Assembly (NCBI GenBank): GCA_049657775.1
Contig: JBASNZ010000021.1
Span: forward strand, 1 to 32,108
DNA from: JBASNZ01 sp049657775
GTDB taxonomy: Bacteria; Actinomycetota; Coriobacteriia; Anaerosomatales; Anaerosomataceae
DNA length: 32,108 nt
Direction of reading: 5' to 3'
A program made the position numbers and the translations under genes. The notes under the pieces are model-generated. The model worked only from the letters and a program-made list of their open reading frames with translations, ran no database searches and was not told the DNA's origin. This document shows, piece after piece, positions 16,138 to 22,802 of this stretch; position 1 is the stretch's first letter; the number at the start of each line of letters is the position of its first letter.

Positions 16138-16899
16138 CTACAACCCGCCGTGCCGCCGCTCCGGCCCCATGTACCCGTGGTTCACGTGCGGGTGGGCGTT
16201 GATGTACGCGATCGCTTCCTCGACCGAGTCGGTCGTGTAGACGAAGTCGATGTCACCCGCGGCGATGGTGCCCTCGGCCACCATCTGCTCGCGGAGGAAC
16301 CCGAGCATGGGCGTCCAGAACGACGAGCCCATCACAACCACCGGGAACGACTCCATCTTGCCGGTCTGGATGAGCGTGAGCGCCTCGAAGAGCTCGTCTA
16401 GGGTACCAAAGCCGCCGGGCATGATCACGAAGGCGCGCGAGTACTTGACCATCATCACCTTGCGCACGAAGAAGTGCTCAAAGGTCATCACGCGATCCAC
16501 GTACGGGTTGGGCTTCTGCTCGTGCGGCAGGTGGATGTTGGCGCCAAGCGACAGGCCGCCGGCCTCCTTGCACCCGCGGTTGGCCGCCTCCATGATGCCG
16601 GGGCCGCCGCCGGTCATCACGGCAAACCCCGCCTCGGCAAGTGCACGTCCCATCGAGCGCGCCATCTCGTAGTGCGGGTGGCCCTCCTTGAAGCGCGCCG
16701 AGCCGAACACGGTGACCGCGGGCTCGGGGATGTTGAGGAACTCGAATCCGCGCAGGAACTCCAGGAAGATCCGTACGGCCGAGAGGGTGTTCGCCTCGTG
16801 GCCGTGGCCGCCTGCGAGGAACTCGGCTTCGGCACCCTGGACCTGCTCGAGCAGGGTCGGGGGGTACGCGTCCCGATCGTCGATGACGTCAGCGCACAC
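16138..16899 (-). CDS. LOG-family nucleotide phosphoribohydrolase (TIGR00730-like)
   Basis: A 253-residue Rossmann protein of the LOG family, formerly annotated as lysine decarboxylase. The signature PGGFGTLDELFEAL is present, preceded by VMTGGGPGIMEAANRG and GANIHLPHEQKPN. Members cleave nucleoside monophosphates such as cytokinin riboside monophosphate to base and ribose phosphate; bacterial substrates are often unclear. GTG 16897-16899 is preferred since AAGGAGG lies 6 bases upstream; the frame is open further but that part is Arg/Ser-rich shadow sequence. Downstream of the NapH-like gene with a 58-base gap, so perhaps one transcript, though no functional link is evident. Confidence 0.85.
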   Translation of the reverse strand: MCADVIDDRDAYPPTLLEQVQGAEAEFLAGGHGHEANTLSAVRIFLEFLRGFEFLNIPEPAVTVFGSARFKEGHPHYEMARSMGRALAEAGFAVMTGGGPGIMEAANRGCKEAGGLSLGANIHLPHEQKPNPYVDRVMTFEHFFVRKVMMVKYSRAFVIMPGGFGTLDELFEALTLIQTGKMESFPVVVMGSSFWTPMLGFLREQMVAEGTIAAGDIDFVYTTDSVEEAIAYINAHPHVNHGYMGPERRHGGL

Positions 16900-16957
16900 G
16901 AGCGGCCTCCTTCGGCGGATGAACGATGCGCCGATTGTACCTCGAGCGCGCCGGCCC

Positions 16958-17962
16958 CTAGAACATCGGTGTGACCGACTCGATGATGCCCGAGTTGATG
17001 GCGGACTTGAACGTCTCATCAGGGATGCTCGAGTCCCAGTTGCCGGTGACCTTGGCCGTCCCGTAGATCGCGATCCACACGCCCACCACCAGCACCGGCC
17101 ACACCCACGCGGGGATGCGCTTCTTGCCCGCGACCGTGGCCTCAAGGCATCCGTCCACGGGGCACACCTTCACGCAGTCCATGCAGCCGTCGCACTCGGG
17201 TGAGTGCACATCGCGCTTGGTGTGCACGTCGACGAACGCGGGGCACGACTTCGTGCACTTCTTGCAGTCGATGCACGTCTCGGCGTCGCGGTGCACCCAC
17301 AGTGCCGAGAGCGTGCCGAGCGCGCCGTACCATCCGCCGAGCGGGCACAAGTACCGGCACCAGACCGGCCCCAGGATCGTGGAGACCGCGCCGGCGAACA
17401 GCACCACAGCCAGGTAGAGCGGGCTGCCGAATCCCGAGATGATCTTGATGTCGGCGGTCCACATGTACGGGAGTTCCCGGAACCCGACCGCCTCGGGCAG
17501 CGAGACCATGAGCAGAAGCGCGAGCACGGCCGCCGCCAGCACGTAGCGCATGCCGCGGAGCCCCAGGTCGAGCCACTTGGGCAGACGGATGTTGCGACCC
17601 AGCAGCTTGCGCCCGAGTGCCGCGAAACCCTGCCACACGGTGCCCACCGGGCAGATCCAGCCGCAGAACCCGCGCTTGAACAAGAGTGACAGCGTCAGTG
17701 CGCCGATGATGATCACCAGCCCGGCCGGCAGCAGCGTGTCCCAACCGCCGCCCCGAACCCACGCGAAGAAGCTGGTGTAGTGACCTACCGGCAGAATGCC
17801 GGCGGGACCCTCGGGGCGATCGACGTACGGGCCCTGGCCGCGCGCCCACGCGGCAAAACGCATCAGCTGTACGCACGCGTACACGAAGTACGTGAAGAAC
17901 GCGGCTTTCACGAACCACCGGCTCGTTACCACCGATCGCGCCTTCAGCCACGCTTCACGCAC
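16958..17962 (-). CDS. NapH/CcoG-like polytopic 4Fe-4S membrane protein
   Basis: A 334-residue protein with about five transmembrane helices. It has two membrane-proximal CxxxCP motifs, CGWICPVG and CRYLCPLGG, as in NapH and NosR, and a cytosolic ferredoxin domain with CIDCKKCTKSCP and CDGCMDCVKVCP for two [4Fe-4S] clusters. A last helix (WVWPVLVVGVWIAIYG) precedes the C-terminus. Such proteins pass electrons between the quinone pool and periplasmic or cytosolic redox enzymes. The GTG at 17960-17962 follows GAGAGG by 8 bases; a GTG nine bases upstream overlaps that site. No reductase gene lies beside it, so the acceptor is unknown. Confidence 0.88.
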   Translation of the reverse strand: MREAWLKARSVVTSRWFVKAAFFTYFVYACVQLMRFAAWARGQGPYVDRPEGPAGILPVGHYTSFFAWVRGGGWDTLLPAGLVIIIGALTLSLLFKRGFCGWICPVGTVWQGFAALGRKLLGRNIRLPKWLDLGLRGMRYVLAAAVLALLLMVSLPEAVGFRELPYMWTADIKIISGFGSPLYLAVVLFAGAVSTILGPVWCRYLCPLGGWYGALGTLSALWVHRDAETCIDCKKCTKSCPAFVDVHTKRDVHSPECDGCMDCVKVCPVDGCLEATVAGKKRIPAWVWPVLVVGVWIAIYGTAKVTGNWDSSIPDETFKSAINSGIIESVTPMF

Positions 17963-18036
17963 GCGAGTCACCTCTCACTTGTCTTTCCCGAGTCGGAAAC
18001 CAGAGCACACGAGTTGCCACCGTCCGGGGAGGGACC

Positions 18037-18110
18037 ATGGGCACCAGGAAGTTCACCATCCTACACTCCAACGACATGCATGGCGACTTCTTCGCCGAGC
18101 AACTCACCCT
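18037..18110 (+). pseudogene. Stub of a metallophosphatase / 5'-nucleotidase gene
   Basis: Starting at ATG 18037 after GGGGAGGGA, the frame begins MGTRKFTILHSNDMHGDFFAE. This is the N-terminal signature of the calcineurin-like 5'-nucleotidase/UshA family, in which the Asp and His of NDMHG bind the metals. After some 22 residues the similarity ends: the following sequence is low-complexity and runs into the hairpin at 18257-18303 and antisense of the next gene. A full gene would need about 1.4-1.6 kb. The start and ribosome binding site are still intact, so this looks like a recent large deletion. The frame stays open to 19323, but that continuation is shadow sequence. End coordinate approximate. 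Confidence 0.65.
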
Positions 18111-18256
18111 CGAGGACCTTGAGGCTGCGGGCGACTCCAAGATGGTGAGCACCTCGGCACAGCAGCGCGTGGTGCGCCCGACCCTGCCGCTTGCCGAGGA
18201 TGCCACGCTGCCACTGACCGCCTCGTCGCGCCCTCCCGGATCGCCCTGGATAACGA

Positions 18257-18303
18257 ACGCCTCCCCCGGAAGCGCTAGCGCAGTGCTAGCTCGGGAGAGG
18301 CGT
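18257..18303 (-). terminator. Long hairpin downstream of the GerMN lipoprotein gene
   Basis: Outer arms ACGCCTCCCCCG (18257-18268) and CGGGAGAGGCGT (18292-18303) pair over 12 bases with one mismatch. Inside, two copies of GCTAGC separated by GCAGT pair again. On the minus strand it stands 64 bases after the GerMN stop and is followed by TCGTTATC. It is probably the terminator of that gene; the doubly nested structure is larger than usual. Confidence 0.6.
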
Positions 18304-18366
18304 CCGCCGGAGGGAGATGGCGCACCCGGGCTCCGTTCGCCGGCGGGAGCGTCGTCTGGCTGGTGG

Positions 18367-19299
18367 CTATGGCATGAGCTTGATCGGGATGCTGACGGTG
18401 TTGATCGGTGTGCCGTCCTTCGCCGAGTACTCGAACACGACGAGCGCGCCCATCTCCTGTCGCGGGCTGGTGTAGGGGATCTTCACGTCGAACGTGCCGC
18501 GTGTACCCGTTCCCGAGCTGGCGGTGATGGTCTTCTTGGCCAGAACCTTGCCCGATGCGTCTCGGATCTCGGCCTGGAAGACCGCCTCAAAGACGTTAGC
18601 GGTTCCGGCCACGCGGAGTGGGCTCGCACCCGTGGCGCCCACGACGGGCGTCTCCACGAAGATGGCCGGAAGCATGCTCTCCCAGTCCGAACGGTGCTGC
18701 GGATCCTTTATGATGAGGCCTTCGCCGCCGAGTGCCTCCACCGGCACGCCATTCATCTCGAACAGCACACTATCGACCGTGGAGAACTGGGTGAGCGTGA
18801 AGACCACCTGCGCTATCCGCATCGACATCGAGAGAGTCCCGCCGCCATCGTCGTAGGCGTCGCTCAGGTCGACAGTGGCGACCCCGTTCTTCACCGTGAC
18901 CGAGTTGAGCGTCGTCTTCGCGGGGATCTCGCTGTGCATCCCGTAGAGCTCGTCGGCTGCTGTCGTGCCCTCGAGCAGCTCCTTCATTGCGGCTGTCGCC
19001 ACTGCCTTGGTCGCCGGCACTTCGCGTGTTGCCACCCCGAGCGTCTCGCCGCGAGGGAAGTAGAGCTTGAGCGTGATCGGCGCGGCCGGGGTGACGGCAT
19101 CGGTCGCGCTGCCGTCTTCGGTCGGCAGGGCAGGGGTCGTTGTAGCAGGCGGGCTGTCTCCAGTCCCACCGCCTGTGGCGTCATTGGTGGGTACGATCGG
19201 TTTGGCGCTGCACCCCGAGAGCGCTACGATCAGCGCTACGGTGACGCTGATCACGCAGGCCACGAGCCAGAACATACGGTGCGAATGATACGTGTTCAT
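18367..19299 (-). CDS. GerMN-Gmad2 domain lipoprotein
   Basis: A 310-residue exported lipoprotein. The N-terminal hydrophobic stretch ends in a lipobox ALSGC with Cys 30 as the lipidated residue, then a Thr/Pro/Gly-rich linker. Residues about 80-190 form a GerMN domain (ITLKLYFPRGETLGVATREV ... AVATAAMKELLEG) and about 205-305 a Gmad2 immunoglobulin-like domain (PLRVAGTANVFEAVFQAEI). These domains were defined in spore germination proteins but are common in lipoproteins of non-sporulating actinobacteria, where the role is unclear. ATG 19297-19299 follows AGGAGG by 6 bases. It is divergent from the phosphatase gene. Confidence 0.88.
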   Translation of the reverse strand: MNTYHSHRMFWLVACVISVTVALIVALSGCSAKPIVPTNDATGGGTGDSPPATTTPALPTEDGSATDAVTPAAPITLKLYFPRGETLGVATREVPATKAVATAAMKELLEGTTAADELYGMHSEIPAKTTLNSVTVKNGVATVDLSDAYDDGGGTLSMSMRIAQVVFTLTQFSTVDSVLFEMNGVPVEALGGEGLIIKDPQHRSDWESMLPAIFVETPVVGATGASPLRVAGTANVFEAVFQAEIRDASGKVLAKKTITASSGTGTRGTFDVKIPYTSPRQEMGALVVFEYSAKDGTPINTVSIPIKLMP

Positions 19300-19507
19300 C
19301 GTTGCCTCCTGGCCGGGGAATGATGCCTCTACGGTATGCCCGCGGGCCATTTGGCACCAACTGGTTGAGCAGAGCCGTCATCGAGCCGATACACGTCGCA
19401 GGGGTACGTACCTCCATGGTGCGCTACGGTTTGGAGGTGGCGGCACGGACAGGGTTGCGAACAGCAGGGGTGGATCGGACATTCGTCCGTTGAGTGACTG
19501 GGGGCGG

Positions 19508-21130
19508 ATGGCCATGTTGCTCGAGGGCGCGACGTTCCCATCTGCGCTGTGGTCGGGTTCCGAGTTGCGCTTTCGCTGGACGAACCGTGCGTTCATCGAT
19601 CTGATGGACGACGCTCGTCCGCAGTACGACCTCCTTGGCATGCCGGTGCGCGGGTTCTTATCGGACACGCGGTCGGCCGTGCGCTTCATCGACGCAGCCT
19701 ACACCGGTCAGGCCCTCACGGTGCCTGAGTACGAGTACCGAGCGTCGTGGGGCGAGACCACCTACTGGCAGCTCAGCTACCTGCCCATGCCCGGGCGCAT
19801 CGGCGACCCGTTCGACGTGCTCCTCACAGCTGTTGACGTGACCGAACTGGTCATCGCCCGCCACACCGCCGAGCGCGAGCGTGACGACCTGCGCTCTGCG
19901 ATGGGGCTCATCAACACGACCATCCTCTCCTCGCTTGACGCCGACGAGATCCTTCAGCGCGTGCTCGTAGAGGCCACCGAGGTCTTCAAGGCCGACTGGG
20001 GCTGGATCGCCGAGAACGAAGAGGGCTCGTGGGTGTTCAGGAACGTGCACGGGTGGCCGGCCGAGATGGTGGGCCTGCGCTTTTCCGCGGACGATCTCTC
20101 GATGCCGTCACTCGCGGCCACCACGCACTCGGTCGTGCATTCGACGCTTTCAATGGCGACCGGCCAGCACCTCGTGCTCATGGAGCGCCACGACATCGGT
20201 GCGTTCCTCATGGTGCCGGTGATGCACCGAGGCGAAGTCGCCGCGGTCATGGGATTCTGCTGGGACACCGAGACCGACTTCACGCAGGCCATGCTCGAAC
20301 TGGCCGAGCGGCTTGCGGTCTCACTGTCCCTTGCGCTTGAAAACGCCCGCCTGTACGACTCCGAGCGCCGCATCAACCGGACGCTGCAGCAGGCGTTCTT
20401 CACCGCGCCGGCCATGGTTTCCGGCCTTGAGCTGGGCCATCTGTATCATTCGGCGTCCGCGGGATCGCATGTAGGCGGCGACTTCTACGACGTCATCCCG
20501 TACGAGGACGGCCGCACAGGGCTGATCATAGGCGACGTCTCGGGCAGGGGAGTCGAAGTAGCGGCGCTGACGACGCTCGTGAAGAGTGCGATGCGCGCCG
20601 AAGCGCTCAGGCTGCCAACGCCGCATGGCGTGCTCACGCACGCGAACGACATCATGTTCAAGGGTGCGGCCTCGCACGAGTTCGCCTCGGCATTCTTTGG
20701 CATGCTTGATGGCGCCACCGGGCACCTGTCGTACGGCATCGCGGGCCACCCGTCGCCGATCCTGGTGCGCCCTGGGGCCGATCCGGTCATGCTTACCGAC
20801 CAGCAGGTGGTCCTTGGCGTGCGGGCGGACGCCCGCTACACGCCAAGCGAGCTCACATTGGATATCGGCGACCTGCTGGTGCTCTATACCGACGGCCTCA
20901 CCGAGGCCGGAACGCGCGGAGGCGCGCGTTTCGGCACCGACAGGCTGCTCGAAGCCGTCATCCGCTGCGCCGACGAGCCGGCCGAGGAGGTCCCGGAGTC
21001 GCTGTTCCTCTCCGCGTTCTCGTTTGCCGAGGGGCATATGGCCGACGACGTGGCGATCATGGCGCTGCGCCGGACCGGGACGCCCGAGGGCGGCGCCCAG
21101 GGTCGCCTCGAGCTTGCGGGTGTGGCCTAG
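19508..21130 (+). CDS. PAS-GAF-PP2C serine phosphatase (SpoIIE/RsbU-like)
   Basis: About 540 residues. A PAS-like domain comes first (SELRFRWTNRAFIDLM ... YWQLSYLPMPG, DVTEL; residues about 1-115), then a coiled linker, a GAF domain (about 135-285, LDADEILQRVLVEATEVFKADWGW) and a PP2C-type phosphatase domain (about 305-520) with the metal-binding SHVGGDFYDV and IGDVSGRGVEVA, YGIAGHPSPIL and LYTDGLTEA motifs. Such proteins dephosphorylate anti-anti-sigma factors in response to a sensed signal. No anti-sigma or STAS gene is adjacent. ATG 19508 sits just after GGGGGCGG; ATG 19514 is an alternative with better spacing. No strong promoter is seen in the 208-base divergent gap. Confidence 0.9.
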   Translation: MAMLLEGATFPSALWSGSELRFRWTNRAFIDLMDDARPQYDLLGMPVRGFLSDTRSAVRFIDAAYTGQALTVPEYEYRASWGETTYWQLSYLPMPGRIGDPFDVLLTAVDVTELVIARHTAERERDDLRSAMGLINTTILSSLDADEILQRVLVEATEVFKADWGWIAENEEGSWVFRNVHGWPAEMVGLRFSADDLSMPSLAATTHSVVHSTLSMATGQHLVLMERHDIGAFLMVPVMHRGEVAAVMGFCWDTETDFTQAMLELAERLAVSLSLALENARLYDSERRINRTLQQAFFTAPAMVSGLELGHLYHSASAGSHVGGDFYDVIPYEDGRTGLIIGDVSGRGVEVAALTTLVKSAMRAEALRLPTPHGVLTHANDIMFKGAASHEFASAFFGMLDGATGHLSYGIAGHPSPILVRPGADPVMLTDQQVVLGVRADARYTPSELTLDIGDLLVLYTDGLTEAGTRGGARFGTDRLLEAVIRCADEPAEEVPESLFLSAFSFAEGHMADDVAIMALRRTGTPEGGAQGRLELAGVA

Positions 21131-21159
21131 CCTCTGCCGGCGGTGCCCCGTTCTCTCCT

Positions 21160-21188
21160 TTGACGCGCGTGCTGCTTCCGCATAGATT
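21160..21188 (+). promoter_or_regulatory. Promoter of the zinc-ribbon/ABC operon
   Basis: TTGACG (-35, 21160-21165), a 17-base spacer and TAGATT (-10, 21183-21188) make a good vegetative promoter about 35 bases before the first ATG. The self-complementary octamer ACGCGCGT occurs at 21163-21170, overlapping the -35, and again at 21199-21206, just past the -10, with 36 bases between starts. A repressor bound at both could block the promoter; this is inference. Confidence 0.6.
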
Positions 21189-21221
21189 CATGGGTGACAC
21201 GCGCGTTAGAGGGAGGGACCC

Positions 21222-22082
21222 ATGAACTGCCCCAATTGTGGTGCCGAGGCCCAGCCGGGCCAGCCGTGCGGAGTCTGCGGCGCGCAGCTCCCGGCCGAAG
21301 CCGCTCCCACAGTGCCCATGCCCGTCACGCCTCCTCCGGCGGCGTACGCGCAGGCACCGTACGCTCAGACCGCGCAGTCACCCAAGAAGAAGAAGACCGG
21401 GCTCATCATCGCGCTCGTCGTCATCGCCGTGTTGCTCTTTGGTGGATGCATCGCAGGCGTGTACTTTGGCTGGAAGGCGTATAGCCAGAAGAACGGCAGC
21501 GTCGAGATCCCTGTGACCACACCGGTCACGCCGGGGGCGCCGCTGGAGCCCGAGGCGCCGGCCGACGCCGCTTATCCCGACGCCGAATCCGCAGCGCTCT
21601 CGGTTGTCGATCCGGGCTGGGTCACCAAGGTCGTGCGCGACGAAGGCACAACCATGACGTTCTGGGCGGGTCCGCCCAACAGTGAGTGGGTCGTGGAGGT
21701 CGTCGTCGAGGAGGTCCGGGGCGGCAACTGGGTGGTCACTGACTCATACGCGCTCGGCGGCGGTGACGTCTCGGACGGCGCATCGTCTGACCAGGACGCC
21801 GCGGCGACCGTACTTGCGGACTTTCTCACCGCGATCCAGCAGAATCGTGCAGACGACGCGCACGCGCTCACGATCGAGCCCTTCTCGCTCGACGGGGCAA
21901 GCGCCCAGTACTCCAACGGCGAGTTCAAGTCGTGGGAGATCGTTGAGGCTGAGGCGCAAGACGACGGCAGCTTCTGGTTCCACGTGACGGAGCAGTGGTA
22001 CAACGACCCGGCCGAGGAGTGGGCATACTATCTAGTGCCCACGGAGGCGGGCTACCGGATCTCCAGCCTGGAGCCATGGTAG
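21222..22082 (+). CDS. Zinc-ribbon, single-pass membrane protein of unknown function
   Basis: 286 residues. An N-terminal zinc ribbon (CPNC at 3-6 and CGVC at 16-19) is followed by a Pro/Ala-rich linker, KKKK, one transmembrane helix (about 60-83, LIIALVVIAVLLFGGCIAGV) and an extracellular domain of about 200 residues. The outer part contains PAEEWAYYLVPTEAGYRIS and resembles small secreted fold repeats, but I do not recognise a named family. Cytosolic ribbon plus outer domain suggests a sensor or assembly factor. ATG 21222 follows GAGGGAGGGA. It is first in an operon with a MacB-type ATPase and FtsX-type permease, whose genes start 4 and 2 bases after their upstream stops. Confidence 0.75.
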   Translation: MNCPNCGAEAQPGQPCGVCGAQLPAEAAPTVPMPVTPPPAAYAQAPYAQTAQSPKKKKTGLIIALVVIAVLLFGGCIAGVYFGWKAYSQKNGSVEIPVTTPVTPGAPLEPEAPADAAYPDAESAALSVVDPGWVTKVVRDEGTTMTFWAGPPNSEWVVEVVVEEVRGGNWVVTDSYALGGGDVSDGASSDQDAAATVLADFLTAIQQNRADDAHALTIEPFSLDGASAQYSNGEFKSWEIVEAEAQDDGSFWFHVTEQWYNDPAEEWAYYLVPTEAGYRISSLEPW

Positions 22083-22086
22083 GTCT

Positions 22087-22800
22087 ATGAGCGAGTCCGG
22101 CAACCTTCTGTCGCTTCGCGGAGTCGTGAAGGTCTACGACACCGGCGAGGTACCATTTACCGCGCTCAAGGGCATCGACCTTGAGGTGCATACCGGCGAG
22201 TTCGTGGGCATCATCGGCAAGTCCGGCAGCGGCAAGACCACGCTGATCAACATGATCACCGGCATCGACCACCCCACCGCCGGCGAGATCATCATCGACG
22301 GTACGCCCGTACACGTGCTCTCCGAGAACGAACTTGCGCGGTGGCGCGGTCGCACCATCGGCGTCGTGTTCCAGTTCTTCCAGCTGTTGCCCACGCTCAC
22401 GGTGCTCGAGAACATCTTGCTCCCGATGGACTTCTGCCACATGTGGGCGCCCCGCGACCGCACCGCGCGCGCCATGCAACTGCTCGAGCAGGTGAAGCTT
22501 GCGGATCAGGCACACAAGCTGCCGGCGTCGCTCTCGGGCGGCCAGCAGCAGCGTGCCGCCATCGCGCGGGCGCTTGCCAATGACCCACCGATACTTGCTG
22601 CTGACGAGCCCACCGGCAACCTGGACTCCAAGACCGCCGACGCCGTCTTCGGGCTCTTTGAGCGGCTTGTCGAGCAGCACAAGACCATCATCATGGTCAC
22701 GCATGACAACGACCTGGCGCAGCGGGTGCGGCGTGCGCTGCACGTGAGCGACGGCGAGATCGTCGAGGAGCGCGTCTACCGGCCCCGACACGGCGCATAG
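22087..22800 (+). CDS. ABC transporter ATPase, MacB/LolD type
   Basis: A 237-residue ATPase of the MacB/LolD/FtsE group. Walker A GKSGSGKT (44-51), Q-loop VFQFFQLLPTLTVLEN, signature LSGGQQQR, Walker B ILAADEPTGNLD and the H-loop VTHDND are all intact. This class works by mechanotransmission with FtsX-like permeases, moving lipoproteins, peptides or drugs from the outer leaflet rather than across the membrane. It starts four bases after the zinc-ribbon gene and ends two bases before its permease. The ribosome binding site is weak, so translation probably couples to the upstream gene. Confidence 0.94.
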   Translation: MSESGNLLSLRGVVKVYDTGEVPFTALKGIDLEVHTGEFVGIIGKSGSGKTTLINMITGIDHPTAGEIIIDGTPVHVLSENELARWRGRTIGVVFQFFQLLPTLTVLENILLPMDFCHMWAPRDRTARAMQLLEQVKLADQAHKLPASLSGGQQQRAAIARALANDPPILAADEPTGNLDSKTADAVFGLFERLVEQHKTIIMVTHDNDLAQRVRRALHVSDGEIVEERVYRPRHGA

Positions 22801-22802
22801 CG

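Noticed and set aside
18271..18291. GCTAGC repeats resembling parts of a synthetic promoter
   Set aside because: They lie inside a longer imperfect hairpin placed as a terminator and lack -35 and -10 hexamers at promoter spacing.
18111..19323. Continuation of the 5'-nucleotidase stub as a 428-codon protein
   Set aside because: Beyond residue 22 or so it is antisense to the GerMN lipoprotein and has no phosphatase motifs; it only remains open because of GC bias.
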